A DNA stretch of 64,000 bases from Sulfurimonas sp. (GTDB lineage Bacteria; Campylobacterota; Campylobacteria; Campylobacterales; Sulfurimonadaceae): contig JAKFWK010000004.1 of the NCBI GenBank assembly GCA_021732045.1, positions 219,614 to 283,613 on the forward strand, written 5' to 3'. The position numbers and the translations under genes were made by a program. The notes under the pieces were generated by a model that was given only the letters and a program-made list of their open reading frames with translations, was not told where the DNA came from and did no database searches. Below, piece by piece: positions 36,004 to 45,683 of this stretch. The first letter of the stretch is position 1. Every line of letters starts with the position of its first letter.

Positions 36004-37812
36004 TTGAACGCAATAGCAATAAAACATAACGGCGAAATTATTGATTTACAAACAGCAAAAGAGCTTGGGTTTGAGGGTGAGCAGATTCACTTAGATAATT
36101 CTCCAGACTCACTAGAGATTCTTCGTCACTCAACAGCCCATCTTATGGCACAGGCCATCAAATCTCTCTATTCTGATGCGGAGTTTTATGTTGGACCAAC
36201 CGTAAAAGAGGGATTCTATTATGATTTTAAAACCTCTCACGAGATAGGCGAGGGCGATTTAAAAGAGATAGAAAAAGAGATGCTCTCATTTGCCAAGAAA
36301 AAATATGATATTGAAAAATACGAAATCTCTATGGACGAAGCAAAAGAGAAGTTTAAAAATGATCATCTAAAACTAGCAGTAATGGAGCGAATCCCGAGCG
36401 AAAGAGTTTCTATCTATAAGCAAGGTGCATTTGAAGACTTGTGTCGTGGACCTCACCTGCCAAATATTGGATTAATAAGATACTTTAAACTTACAAAAAT
36501 TTCAGGTGCTTACTTGGGCGGCGATTCTAAAAATGAGGTTCTGACTCGCATATATGGAATCGCATTTGCTGACAAAGAGTCGCTAAAAGCGTATTTAGAC
36601 CAAATGGCTGAAGCTGAGAAAAGAGACCATAGAAAACTTGGCAACGAGATGAAACTTTTTACATTTCGTGAGGAAGTAGGTGCTGGTTTTCCTATCTGGC
36701 TTCCAGCAGGTGGCAGGCTTCGTGCAAGATTAGAGTCTCTTCTTTTTAAAGCTCACAGAAAACGCGGATATGAGCCTGTTCGTGGTCCAGAGATGCTTCG
36801 TTCAGACCTTTGGAAGACATCTGGACACTACCAAAACTATGGCGAAAATATGTATTTTACAAATATAGATGATGTGGAGTTTGGTGTAAAACCTATGAAC
36901 TGCGTTGGACACATAAAAGTTTATGAAGAAGATTTGCACTCATATCGTGATCTGCCACTAAAATATTTTGAGTATGGTGTAGTTCATCGTCATGAAATGA
37001 CTGGTGCACTTCATGGACTGTTTCGTGTTAGAGAGTTTACTCAAGACGATGCGCATATTTTTTGTAGAGCAGATCAAATTGAAGAGCAGATTATAGAAGT
37101 TGTTGATTTTGTTGATAAAATTATGTCGACTTTTGATTTCGATTATAAAATGATGATCTCAACTAAGCCAGAAAAAGCGGTTGGAAGTGACGAAGTGTGG
37201 GAAATTTCTACACAGGCACTAAAAAATGCAATGGATAAAAACAGTCTTGCTTATGAGATAGATGAGGGAGGCGGAGCTTTTTACGGTCCTAAAATTGACA
37301 TCAAGATAACAGATGCAATCGGGCGAGAGTGGCAGTGCGGGACAATTCAGCTGGATTTTAACCTACCTTCAAGATTTGAGCTTGAGTACAACGGTGAGAA
37401 TAATGACAAAATTCAACCCGTTATGATTCATAGAGCAATTTTAGGTTCATTTGAGCGTTTTATTGGTATATTAACGGAGCATTATGCTGGAGAGTTTCCA
37501 ATGTTTATCGCTCCAACTCAAGTTGCAATCGTTCCAATAGCCCAACCACACAACGATTACGCTAAAGAGTTAGCAGATAAACTGATAGATTTAGGGGCAG
37601 ATAGTGAAATCTACTCTAAAAATGACTCTTTAAACAAAAGAGTAAGAACAGCAGAAAAAACAAGAGTGCCAATGCTCGCCATTATAGGCGATGAAGAGGT
37701 TGAGTCTCGCAGAGTTTCTATTCGTGACCGTAGAACAAGGGAACAGTACAACATAAGCGAAGAGGAATTTCTAAAGCTTATTCAAACTAAAATAAATGAG
37801 GTAAATTTTTGA
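36004..37812 (+). CDS. thrS: Threonyl-tRNA synthetase
   Basis: The 602-residue class II synthetase starts at TTG 36004 after AGGAA. The N-terminal TGS domain is reduced to about 40 residues. The editing domain starts with [11 protein letters not shown], and the catalytic core has the zinc Cys in MNCVGH and motif 2 in [12 protein letters not shown]. An anticodon-binding domain ends the protein. The shortened TGS seems usual for this phylum. The stop overlaps the infC start. Confidence 0.96.
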   Translation: MNAIAIKHNGEIIDLQTAKELGFEGEQIHLDNSPDSLEILRHSTAHLMAQAIKSLYSDAEFYVGPTVKEGFYYDFKTSHEIGEGDLKEIEKEMLSFAKKKYDIEKYEISMDEAKEKFKNDHLKLAVMERIPSERVSIYKQGAFEDLCRGPHLPNIGLIRYFKLTKISGAYLGGDSKNEVLTRIYGIAFADKESLKAYLDQMAEAEKRDHRKLGNEMKLFTFREEVGAGFPIWLPAGGRLRARLESLLFKAHRKRGYEPVRGPEMLRSDLWKTSGHYQNYGENMYFTNIDDVEFGVKPMNCVGHIKVYEEDLHSYRDLPLKYFEYGVVHRHEMTGALHGLFRVREFTQDDAHIFCRADQIEEQIIEVVDFVDKIMSTFDFDYKMMISTKPEKAVGSDEVWEISTQALKNAMDKNSLAYEIDEGGGAFYGPKIDIKITDAIGREWQCGTIQLDFNLPSRFELEYNGENNDKIQPVMIHRAILGSFERFIGILTEHYAGEFPMFIAPTQVAIVPIAQPHNDYAKELADKLIDLGADSEIYSKNDSLNKRVRTAEKTRVPMLAIIGDEEVESRRVSIRDRRTREQYNISEEEFLKLIQTKINEVNF

Positions 37813-38327
37813 CTAAAAAAGACCAAGTCATAATGAATGACGATATCCGTGTGCCAGAAGTGCGTTGTAATATAGATGGAGCAGAATCTTTAGGAATTGT
37901 TTCTATAGATGTAGCTATGGATAAAGCAAATGAATTAGGTTTAGATTTAGTTCTAATTGCTCCAACTGCAAAGCCTCCTGTTGCCAAGATTATGGATTAT
38001 GGTAAATATAGATATCAAGAAGAGAGAAAACTTAAAGAGCAGAAGAAAAATCAGATTAAAATTGATGTAAAAGAGATTAAGTTATCTGTAAAAATTGCTG
38101 AAAATGACATTAACTATAAAGTAAAACATGCTAAAGAGTTTTTGGAAGAGGGCAAACATGTAAAGTTTCGTGTATTTCTAAAAGGTCGTGAGATGTCAAA
38201 TCCTGAAGCAGGAAAAGATGTTTTGATGAGAGTTTGGCACATGATAGAAGATGTGGCTGTTATGGATAAACCACCAAAGTTTGAGGGTCGTTATTTTAAC
38301 CTATATGTAACACCACAGAAAAATTAA
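37809..38327 (+). CDS. infC: Translation initiation factor IF-3
   Basis: The 172-residue protein prevents 50S joining and proofreads start-codon choice. The start is TTG at 37809, overlapping thrS by four bases, with GAGGT (37798-37802) correctly spaced. An ATG at codon 9 begins the conserved [10 protein letters not shown] but has no ribosome binding site. Non-ATG starts in infC are known to give IF-3 autoregulation. rpmI and rplT, often next, are absent here. Confidence 0.95.
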   Translation: MTKKDQVIMNDDIRVPEVRCNIDGAESLGIVSIDVAMDKANELGLDLVLIAPTAKPPVAKIMDYGKYRYQEERKLKEQKKNQIKIDVKEIKLSVKIAENDINYKVKHAKEFLEEGKHVKFRVFLKGREMSNPEAGKDVLMRVWHMIEDVAVMDKPPKFEGRYFNLYVTPQKN

Positions 38328-38337
38328 TCTTTTTATT

Positions 38338-38366
38338 ATTCAGATAGTTTTAAAAACTATCTGAAT
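38338..38366. terminator. Bidirectional hairpin between infC and the MFS gene
   Basis: A perfect thirteen-base inverted repeat with a three-base loop lies between convergent genes, 11 bases after the infC stop. T tracts are weak on both sides. Confidence 0.6.
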
Positions 38367-38383
38367 TTCGCACACTAGAGTTT

Positions 38384-39703
38384 CTAACTACTTTTTGATA
38401 TTTTAGCTGTTAACTCATCTCCACTCAAAGCATCTTTGAGGAATTTTATTGCAACAATATTTTCACTTTGATTTATATACCACTCTGCAATATGTTCATT
38501 TTCAAGTGTTTCTAACTTGTTCAAATCAACACTATCTTGCGCTAAATATAGGTGAGAGTATTTAAGTGGGTTTTGTAATTTAAGTGTCCATAAAAACCAT
38601 ATAGCGGCGATAATAGCAACCGAAACCCCGATAGTCGCTCTGTCGCTTATGCCTAAAAATAGTCCTGCTGAAGTTCCACCAATAAATGTCATAAAATAAG
38701 CCACAGAGTTTGAAGTACCAATTGCTACTCCTTTTTGATGCACTTTTGCAAATTTAGTAATCATTGACTGAACTAAAGGCTCCATCATGTTGAAGGCTAT
38801 AAAAAACATAACTACACCTACAACAAAAATAGTGCTAGAAGCTGTAAGTCCCATAATCAAAAATGCCCCTATAAAAAGAAGAATCGATAAAAGAAATATC
38901 TGTTTTGGTTTATTATGCTTCTCTCCAAACACAGCTGCCGGACCCATCGCAGCAAGTCCAAGAAGCATAGCTGGTGCATAGGCCATCCAGAGTTCATTTT
39001 TTTGCCACCCAAAATCTTTTGTTAATACGATTGGAATCAGAACAAAAGCAACTGTAATAAGAGCTTTTTGCATAGCGTTAATAACAATCATATTTAAGAG
39101 ATTTGGATTCTTTAAAATATCAGATTTTTTAGCAGTTGCGTGATATATATGTTTAATTTTTGGAGGAGTTGGAACCTTTGTAAAAAGTAAGATAATTGCA
39201 AAAACAGCTAGAGTTGCTGTAATAAAAAAAAGTGAACTTATACCAAACTTACCACTAATAACAGGTCCTAAGCCCATAGCGGCTGCAAAACTAAGAGCAA
39301 TTGATGCTCCCATGATAGCCATGGCTTTTCCACGAATTTCTTCCGCAACTACATCGGATATCATAGCTGTTACAACTGAGCCAATAGCTCCTGCACCTTG
39401 GAGGAAACGCCCTGCCATAAGAGTATAAATATCTGTAGAAAAAGCACAAATTAAAGAGCCGACAAGAAAAATAAGCAGACCAAGTAACAGGGTTGGTTTT
39501 CGCCCTATTTTGTCACTTAACGCGCCAAGAGGGAGCTGGAAAATAGCTTGAGTTAGTGCATATCCACCAACAACCATACCAACTAAAAATGGTGTTGAAC
39601 CTTCTAATTCTAATGCAAATACAGAAATAACTGGAAGTACAAGAAAAAGACCAAGAAAACTAAGAGATAGAATTGCCGAGAGAGGTAGTATTTTTTTAAA
39701 CAT
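38384..39703 (-). CDS. MFS transporter, YajR-like
   Basis: From the ATG at 39703 (AAGGCAG before it) the protein has 439 residues and twelve membrane segments. An in-frame ATG at 39751 would add 16 polar residues before the first helix and is rejected. Motif A reads GALSDKIGRKPTLL. The pattern ALTQAIFQLPLG and the FNMMEPLVQSMITK stretch are like E. coli YajR. The cytoplasmic tail of about 60 residues resembles the YAM domain of that group. The substrate is unknown. Confidence 0.85.
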   Translation of the reverse strand: MFKKILPLSAILSLSFLGLFLVLPVISVFALELEGSTPFLVGMVVGGYALTQAIFQLPLGALSDKIGRKPTLLLGLLIFLVGSLICAFSTDIYTLMAGRFLQGAGAIGSVVTAMISDVVAEEIRGKAMAIMGASIALSFAAAMGLGPVISGKFGISSLFFITATLAVFAIILLFTKVPTPPKIKHIYHATAKKSDILKNPNLLNMIVINAMQKALITVAFVLIPIVLTKDFGWQKNELWMAYAPAMLLGLAAMGPAAVFGEKHNKPKQIFLLSILLFIGAFLIMGLTASSTIFVVGVVMFFIAFNMMEPLVQSMITKFAKVHQKGVAIGTSNSVAYFMTFIGGTSAGLFLGISDRATIGVSVAIIAAIWFLWTLKLQNPLKYSHLYLAQDSVDLNKLETLENEHIAEWYINQSENIVAIKFLKDALSGDELTAKISKSS

Positions 39704-39810
39704 TTTCTGCCTTAAACAGTATATAATTTGTGAATTATAATGAAAAAACATTTACACAAACTTTGTGACATAAAAAATTATATAATTAAAGCGAAAAATA
39801 AGGATAAAAA

Positions 39811-40425
39811 ATGAGGTTAATACTTGCAACTTCAAACAAAGGCAAGGTCAAAGAGATTAAGGCGCAATGTAGAGATCATGAGGTTGTGCCATACAGTGAA
39901 CTGATGGAAGAGTTTGATATTATCGAGGACGCCAATACATTTAAAGAGAATGCGCTTATAAAAGCACGAGCTGTGTTTAAAGCTTTGCAAAATAGATTGC
40001 TCTTATGTGAAGATGCGGTCGTCATTGCTGATGATAGTGGAATAAGCGTAGATATTTTAGATGGTAGACCAGGAATATATAGTGCAAGATATGGTGGAGA
40101 AGGCGCAAGCGATAAAGATAATCTTAACAAGCTTATGCAGGAGATTAAAGCAAAAGGTGCTCTCTCTTCGCCAGCTCATTACACGGCGGCAATAGCGGTT
40201 GTCACAAAGGATGGGGAGTATAGTGTTCATGGTTGGATGCATGGGACTGTGTTGAGTGAAGCAAGGGGAAGCAGTGGCTTTGGATATGATCCAATTTTTG
40301 TTCCTGATGGTTATGATAAAACTTTAGGGGAGCTAGAGGATGAGATAAAAGAGAAACTTTCACATAGATCAAAGGCTCTCTGTTTAGCCAAGATAGTTAT
40401 AGAAAATATCACTTCTAAGATGTGA
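39811..40425 (+). CDS. rdgB: XTP/dITP pyrophosphatase (RdgB/HAM1)
   Basis: The 204-residue enzyme removes non-canonical purine nucleotides from the pool. It has ILATSNKGKVKEI at the N-terminus, the catalytic DDSGISVDILDGRPGIYSAR and GFGYDPIFVP, all typical. AAGGA precedes the ATG. The gene is alone and converges with uppP. Confidence 0.95.
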   Translation: MRLILATSNKGKVKEIKAQCRDHEVVPYSELMEEFDIIEDANTFKENALIKARAVFKALQNRLLLCEDAVVIADDSGISVDILDGRPGIYSARYGGEGASDKDNLNKLMQEIKAKGALSSPAHYTAAIAVVTKDGEYSVHGWMHGTVLSEARGSSGFGYDPIFVPDGYDKTLGELEDEIKEKLSHRSKALCLAKIVIENITSKM

Positions 40426-40491
40426 AATAGTTAAAAGTCATAGCAACGCTTGATTAATTAAATTATAGTCTATAAGAATCTACTGCTTAGT

Positions 40492-40520
40492 TTCAAAAAA
40501 TTTATCTCAATTTTTTTGAA
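40492..40520. terminator. AT-rich hairpin in the rdgB-uppP gap
   Basis: TTCAAAAAATTT pairs with AATTTTTTTGAA (one mismatch) around a five-base loop. The surrounding 186-base gap is otherwise featureless AT-rich DNA. Confidence 0.4.
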
Positions 40521-40611
40521 AAAAAAATCTAATTTTGAACTTATTGTTTGAGTTGATTTCATGATCTCTTCCTGAAACTATTTGAGTAATATCAAGCAAA
40601 TTTTATTCCAA

Positions 40612-41382
40612 TTAGTTAAAGTAAAATAGAAGCAGAGCCCCAAAAAGGATTCTGTATACGCCAAAAGAGACAAATGTAAATTTGTCTAAGAATTTCAAAA
40701 AAAGCTTGATTGTCAGATATGCAACGACGAAAGAGATACCAAACCCAACTGCCAAAACCATGAGATTTGCATCGCTAAACTCTTTGTAGTGTTTTAGCAG
40801 ATCATATCCTGAAACAGCACACATAACTGGAAAAGCTAGTAAAAAACTAAACTCCGCACTTGTTTTTCTGTTTAGTCCAACTAAAAGAGCACCGACAACA
40901 GTTGAGCCAGCTCTGCTTGTCCCTGGAATGAGTGCTAGCACTTGTGCAAAGCCAATTATCATAGCCTGCTTGAAAGTCACGCTCTCCACATCGGTCGTAA
41001 AATGGCTATTCTCATCGATAAAAAATTTCTCTACAATTAAAAATACAATGCCACCAACAATGAACATTATTGCAACTATGCTTATGCTAAAGAGCTCTTT
41101 TATTTGTGAGGAAAAGATAAAACCAACTGTTCCAATTGGAAGAAATGCTAAAAAAACTTTGCTCCACAAATCTATCTTTTTAAATGTAAATTTATCTCTG
41201 TAGCTAAAAACCACCGCCAAAATCGCAGCTAATTGAATGATAACCTCATACGCTTTTGTAACATCCGTCTGTTTTATGCCTAAAAGTTCACTAAAAACGA
41301 TTAGATGCCCAGTTGAAGAGATTGGTAAAAATTCCGTAAATCCTTCTACGATGCCTAAAATTATTGAATCAAAAATTGTCAT
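40612..41382 (-). CDS. uppP: Undecaprenyl-diphosphatase
   Basis: The 256-residue polytopic enzyme recycles the lipid carrier of cell-wall synthesis. The catalytic signatures are [15 protein letters not shown] near the N-terminus and [10 protein letters not shown] in the middle. Loss of bacitracin sensitivity is the classic phenotype on overexpression, hence the older name bacA. Single gene. Confidence 0.95.
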   Translation of the reverse strand: MTIFDSIILGIVEGFTEFLPISSTGHLIVFSELLGIKQTDVTKAYEVIIQLAAILAVVFSYRDKFTFKKIDLWSKVFLAFLPIGTVGFIFSSQIKELFSISIVAIMFIVGGIVFLIVEKFFIDENSHFTTDVESVTFKQAMIIGFAQVLALIPGTSRAGSTVVGALLVGLNRKTSAEFSFLLAFPVMCAVSGYDLLKHYKEFSDANLMVLAVGFGISFVVAYLTIKLFLKFLDKFTFVSFGVYRILFGALLLFYFN

Positions 41383-41472
41383 TATTTCTCTTTTTATCTA
41401 TATGATTAAGTGCGCTATTATACATGCTTTAGTTAATCTGAGATATAATCAACAAAAAAATAGGAGCAACTT

Positions 41473-41694
41473 TTGGTAAGAGTAGAATTTTTAGGTCCAA
41501 TCCAAAAAGAGCCATTGGAACTAAATATTACAAATTTAAACGAGTTAGCAAAAATACTCAAAGATGATGAAGAGATGCAAAAGTGGTTAGAAAATTCGGC
41601 GGTAGCAGTAAATGATACTCTTGTAAGTAGCAGAGATATTGAACTAAAAAGTGGCGACAAAGTATCTCTTTTACCACCTGTTTGTGGGGGTTGA
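41473..41694 (+). CDS. moaD: Molybdopterin synthase small subunit MoaD
   Basis: The 73-residue ubiquitin-fold sulfur carrier ends in the obligatory Gly-Gly (PPVCGG). It starts at TTG 41473, set by AGGAG at 41462. Its thiocarboxylated C-terminus donates sulfur to precursor Z on MoaE, the next gene. The stop is four bases before the moaE start. Confidence 0.92.
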   Translation: MVRVEFLGPIQKEPLELNITNLNELAKILKDDEEMQKWLENSAVAVNDTLVSSRDIELKSGDKVSLLPPVCGG

Positions 41695-41697
41695 TGA

Positions 41698-42135
41698 GTG
41701 TTGTACCTATGTGAGGGAGCGCTTGATGTTCCTGCTATTTTAAAAAAATGGTACGAAGATGAAGCAAAAAGTAATTATGGAGCATATATCCCTTTTGTTG
41801 GAACAGTTAGAAGTGAAGGTGGAATTGATGGTCTTAGTTTTGATGTTTATGAGCCGATACTGAACTCTTGGTTTGATGCTTGGCAAGAAAAAGCGAAAGA
41901 GAAGGGTGCTATTATAAAAATGGCTCACTCAAAGGGCGATGTTATGCTTCATGAATCCTCATATATCACAGCAGTTTTTTCGCCCAAACGCCGTGTTGCG
42001 CTAGAGTTTATAGATGAGTTTGTAGAGGATTTTAAAGCATCTGCGCCCATTTGGAAGTATGATATTATAGATGGTAAAAGAGTTTATGCACTTGAGCGCT
42101 CAACTGCTATAAAAGGGAGTGGCTTATTATCTTAA
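41698..42135 (+). CDS. moaE: Molybdopterin synthase large subunit MoaE
   Basis: The 145-residue protein starts at GTG 41698; GTGGGGG before it is the likely ribosome binding site. The ATG at 41694 is out of frame and stops at once. The active-site lysine occurs in PIWKYD, and HSKGDVMLHE is conserved. With MoaD it forms the heterotetramer making molybdopterin. Confidence 0.92.
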   Translation: MLYLCEGALDVPAILKKWYEDEAKSNYGAYIPFVGTVRSEGGIDGLSFDVYEPILNSWFDAWQEKAKEKGAIIKMAHSKGDVMLHESSYITAVFSPKRRVALEFIDEFVEDFKASAPIWKYDIIDGKRVYALERSTAIKGSGLLS

Positions 42136-42171
42136 AGAGTAAGTCATATTTTAGAAACGCTAGATAATGGC

Positions 42172-42290
42172 ATTTTTTGCCCATTTAGTCGCCACAGCGG
42201 CGCAAGCGGAGTCTGGGGACTTTGTTTCTAGGCGGGACTAGCAAGTGGAGGCTTCCTTCATTTTGCAAGGTGTTCCTTGAGGGCATGCAA
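42172..42290 (+). ncRNA. Candidate structured cis-regulatory RNA upstream of moeA
   Basis: The 175-base gap before moeA contains a stretch far richer in G and C than its surroundings. By eye it can form CGCC/GGCG (42190-42202), AGTC-tggg-GACT (42210-42221), CTAG/CTAG (42228-42241) and CAAGG-tgtt-CCTTG (42266-42279) hairpins, the last enclosed by TTGC/GCAA. GCAAG(C/T)GGAG occurs twice. It ends about 20 bases before the ATG. The place suggests a leader responding to molybdenum cofactor, but I cannot match the Moco-riboswitch consensus by eye. A dispersed intergenic repeat is the alternative. Confidence 0.45.
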
Positions 42291-42310
42291 TAAAATTAAG
42301 GATTTTTAAA

Positions 42311-43525
42311 ATGAGTCTATTATCTTATGAAACAAGTCAAGATATGTTGAATTTGCTAAAGGTAAATTCTAATAGATATGAAAGTATTGCACTTAGCTCA
42401 TCTTTGGGAAGAGTTTTGGCAGAGGATATGGTAGCCCAGTTTAATGATCCTCAATTCCCAACAGCCTCAATGGATGGATATGCCGTAATTCACGCTGATT
42501 TACAAAATAAATCCATCCTAATTCTTGGAGATAATCCAGCAGGGCATGAAGAAAAGAGAGCTATTAAAAGTGGCGAGTGTATAAAGACTTTTACAGGCTC
42601 TATGATGCCTCATGGCGCAGACACTTTGATTCAGATAGAAAATGTGGTTGTTGAAAATGGAACAATTATCATAAACGAGGGTGTTATAAAAGGTTCATCA
42701 GTTCGCCCTATTGGCGAAGGATTCAGAGCTGGTGATGTGCTAATAAAAAAAGGTACAAAGATAGGTTTTGTGGAAATTGGGGTAATGGCATCACTCAATA
42801 AAGTGATGGTAAAAGTTGCACTTAAGCCTCGTGTTGCGGTTGTCTCAACTGGAAGTGAAATCCTTGATCTGGGTGTAAGCAGTGATAACTCAGCACAAAT
42901 CAGAAGCTCAAACAACTATACTTTGTGTGCTCTTTTTGAACAAGCAGGGGCAGAGTCTATCCAGCTTGGAACCGTAGGCGATGACAAAACTTCTATAATG
43001 CAGTCGTTTGAAAATGCTCTTGCTTGTGCTGATATATTGGTAAGTACTGGTGGCGTTAGTGTGGGTGATTATGATTTTGTAAAAGATATCATCCCTCGTC
43101 TTGGTGCTGAGGTTATCTACAAGGGTGTCGCAATAAAGCCTGGTAAGCATGTTTTAGTGGCACAAAGAGGAGATAAATTTATTTTAGCTCTTCCTGGATT
43201 TGCCTACTCCTCAACTGTTACCGCCATACTATATGTTCTTCCGCTTATTGCCAAAATGCTTGGTAGAGAAAGTGTATATAAAATAATAGAAGCAAAGCTG
43301 AGCGAGGATTTTAATAAAAGAAGCAAATTAACAGAGTTCACGGCGTGCAATGTGGAGATTTTAGATGGCGAATATTTTATAAATTTTAAAGATAAAAAAG
43401 TTGGAAGCTCAGCGATTCTTACAAATATGCTAAATTCAAGTGCTCTGATGATAAGTGGCGAAGATGATGGAAATCTAAGTAGTGGTACTTTTGTAAATGT
43501 TATTTTGCTTGAAAATATACAGTAG
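42311..43525 (+). CDS. moeA: Molybdopterin molybdenumtransferase MoeA
   Basis: The 404-residue protein inserts molybdate into adenylated molybdopterin. Domains: N-terminal with TASMDGYAV (metal/cofactor loop), central MoCF-biosynthesis fold with VVSTGSEI and STGGVSVGDYDF, C-terminal beta domain. The usual LPGNP loop reads LPGFA here, a variation worth noting though the fold is intact. AAGGATTTTT precedes the ATG. The gene follows moaE after a structured gap. Confidence 0.94.
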   Translation: MSLLSYETSQDMLNLLKVNSNRYESIALSSSLGRVLAEDMVAQFNDPQFPTASMDGYAVIHADLQNKSILILGDNPAGHEEKRAIKSGECIKTFTGSMMPHGADTLIQIENVVVENGTIIINEGVIKGSSVRPIGEGFRAGDVLIKKGTKIGFVEIGVMASLNKVMVKVALKPRVAVVSTGSEILDLGVSSDNSAQIRSSNNYTLCALFEQAGAESIQLGTVGDDKTSIMQSFENALACADILVSTGGVSVGDYDFVKDIIPRLGAEVIYKGVAIKPGKHVLVAQRGDKFILALPGFAYSSTVTAILYVLPLIAKMLGRESVYKIIEAKLSEDFNKRSKLTEFTACNVEILDGEYFINFKDKKVGSSAILTNMLNSSALMISGEDDGNLSSGTFVNVILLENIQ

Positions 43526-43604
43526 ATTTAATTTTTATAGCTCTAGATATTGTTAAAATACAATCTAAATCTTAACTGTTTGTCTATGCGAGGAGTGTGA
43601 TATT

Positions 43605-45053
43605 ATGAAAGAAAATATTTTGATAATGTTATTTGTGATGGGTGCTATCTTCTTCTCTGGGTGTGCTCCGATGATGAGTCCTTCGGTAGAGGCAATTACA
43701 AAAAATGATATGGTTACTTTAAAAAGTGAGCTTGCCAAGGGAGTTTCTCCGAGTTATATCCAGGGAGCTCCGTATGTGGTATATAATGGTTTTTCACTCG
43801 CAGCACTCGCTATTCTTCATAATAGAGAAGATATGTTTAAGATGTTAATTGAAGAAGGCGCAGATATAAATCAATCTCTTAAAGGTCTTGTAAATATAGA
43901 ATATTCTCCTGAGCAAAGTGCTATGTCAAAATTCAAACTGTTTCTTGATTACAAGGCAGAACCATCGCAGTTACTTCACTACTCTTGTGGTCAGCCAGCA
44001 GTAACGGAAATGTTGCTTTTAAAAAAAGCTAATCCAAATTTTGAAATCAATAACTCTTTTGAACTAGATAGATGTATCAAAAAAATAGAGGCAATCAATA
44101 GTAGTATCAAATACTACGATTCAATTCATGTTGATGTCACTACATTTAAAAAAGTAAGTTCTAACTATCTAGAGAGTGTGTCCTTGCTAATAAAGCATGG
44201 AGCGAATGTAAATTTAGTTAAAGATAAAAACTCGAGCCCACTTGACTATGCTATTGCAACAGGTGATATTAATCTAGTTCAGCAACTACTTAAAAAAGGA
44301 GCTGATATAAATTATGTTGACAGGAATGGATATACGCCATTAATGTATGCCTCTTCGCGCAATTACATTGAGATTGTTAAGCTGCTTCTAGCTAATGGAG
44401 CGGACACATCAGCAAGAGACAAAACTGGAAAAAATGCTGCCGACTGGGCACTGGGACTAAATTATATAACTATCTATAATACTATCATCACTTTTGGGCA
44501 AACTAGCACTATAGTGGATAAAAAAACTACTGAACCAAAAAAATCTTTTGATGAGCTCAAAGCCATTCTTGCAAGCGGTGATCGTAAAAAATTACGCACT
44601 TTTTTAGATGAACACCCAGAGCAACTTAGCGGTATTGAAGATCCAGTGTTAAAGCTACTTTATACTGGTCCAGCTACTTTTCGTATCATCGACATAGTGG
44701 CGCTACACAAAGCAAACAAAAAAGATGTGATTATTATCGCTAAAATAAATGCGTCAGAAGGAGCATATAAATCTTTTACAGAAGATGATATGGCTCAATT
44801 AGAGAAGATGGGACTCTCTGATGAGGTAGTGGCTGCCATGATTACAGCCAATACACAGTACCAAAAAGAGCAAAAACTTCTCACCAAACAGCAAGTTGTG
44901 CAACAGCCCATTGCACAACAGCCAATTGTGCAACAACAGGTTACACAACAAGAAAGTACCGCAGGGAATGCTGTCGTTAAAGGTGTTCAAGATGCTGTTA
45001 TCCAAGAAGGCGCTAAGTCATTAGTGAAGCACTTCCTTCCATTTAAGTTTTAA
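43605..45053 (+). CDS. Ankyrin-repeat lipoprotein
   Basis: The 482-residue protein has a lipoprotein signal (GAIFFSGC), so it is anchored in the envelope. Ankyrin repeats lie at about 60-100 and 195-290 (SPLDYAIATGDINLVQQLLK, then TPLMYASSRNYIEIVKLLL). A C-terminal helical part and a glutamine-rich tract made of 15-base DNA repeats follow. It likely mediates protein binding in the periplasm. No near homologue recognised. Confidence 0.8.
   Translation: MKENILIMLFVMGAIFFSGCAPMMSPSVEAITKNDMVTLKSELAKGVSPSYIQGAPYVVYNGFSLAALAILHNREDMFKMLIEEGADINQSLKGLVNIEYSPEQSAMSKFKLFLDYKAEPSQLLHYSCGQPAVTEMLLLKKANPNFEINNSFELDRCIKKIEAINSSIKYYDSIHVDVTTFKKVSSNYLESVSLLIKHGANVNLVKDKNSSPLDYAIATGDINLVQQLLKKGADINYVDRNGYTPLMYASSRNYIEIVKLLLANGADTSARDKTGKNAADWALGLNYITIYNTIITFGQTSTIVDKKTTEPKKSFDELKAILASGDRKKLRTFLDEHPEQLSGIEDPVLKLLYTGPATFRIIDIVALHKANKKDVIIIAKINASEGAYKSFTEDDMAQLEKMGLSDEVVAAMITANTQYQKEQKLLTKQQVVQQPIAQQPIVQQQVTQQESTAGNAVVKGVQDAVIQEGAKSLVKHFLPFKF
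44897..44956. repeat. Imperfect 15-bp repeat array in the ankyrin lipoprotein gene
   Basis: Four successive 15-base units starting with CAACAG or a close variant encode QQPIA-, QQPIV- and QQQVT-like pentapeptides. The length keeps frame, so gain or loss of units would alter tract length but not the frame. Confidence 0.6.
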
Positions 45054-45118
45054 ATGTATTGTGAAAATTTCTTATTTAGCTCCATGGTATAGATGGAGTT
45101 AAAATAGTAAATCTTTTG

Positions 45119-45682
45119 TCATATTAAACTGGGAGTTAGCGCCTTTAGCTTATAGCTTCTTCTATGAATATCACAATATCCATATTTTTTAATCATCTCT
45201 ACATGAAGTGCTGTTCCATATCCTTTATGCTTTTCAAATTGATACAATGGATAGATAAGCGCCTCTTTTAGTATATCTCTGTCATGAGTTACTTTAGCTA
45301 AGATGGAGGCCGCACTAACTTCTGCGATTTTACCATCAGCTTTTATCATGGTAGTGATTCCATCCACTCCAAACGAGGAGTTTCCATCAAAAAGATACTC
45401 TTTGCTGCTTAGATTTTTTATAATCTCTTTTAGTCCTCTGTTTAAACAGAGTGAAATTCCATTATCATCAATCTCTTTGGCACTAAATTTTACTATATGA
45501 TATGTTGAATTTTTAATGATTATTTCATATAGCTCTTCTCTTTTTTTTGCCGTAAGTTTTTTTGAGTCATTCAATCCATCAATATTGCAAGCCAATACAC
45601 AGCCAGCAATAACTAAATCACCAGCAATTGGTCCTCTTCCAGCTTCATCAATTCCACATAAATTACCAAATTCCATTTTCAT
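45119..45682 (-). CDS. rnhB: Ribonuclease HII
   Basis: The 187-residue enzyme removes ribonucleotides from DNA. Catalytic residues are in GIDEAGRG at the N-terminus and the downstream IKADGK and THDRD motifs. DSKKLTAKKRE is also typical. It lies one base after an ATPase gene on the same strand. Confidence 0.94.
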   Translation of the reverse strand: MKMEFGNLCGIDEAGRGPIAGDLVIAGCVLACNIDGLNDSKKLTAKKREELYEIIIKNSTYHIVKFSAKEIDDNGISLCLNRGLKEIIKNLSSKEYLFDGNSSFGVDGITTMIKADGKIAEVSAASILAKVTHDRDILKEALIYPLYQFEKHKGYGTALHVEMIKKYGYCDIHRRSYKLKALTPSLI

Positions 45683-45683
45683 C

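Noticed and set aside
40426..40611. CRISPR-like or coding content in the rdgB-uppP gap
   Set aside because: Only AT-rich sequence and one weak hairpin; no repeats with regular spacing and no frame with a ribosome binding site.
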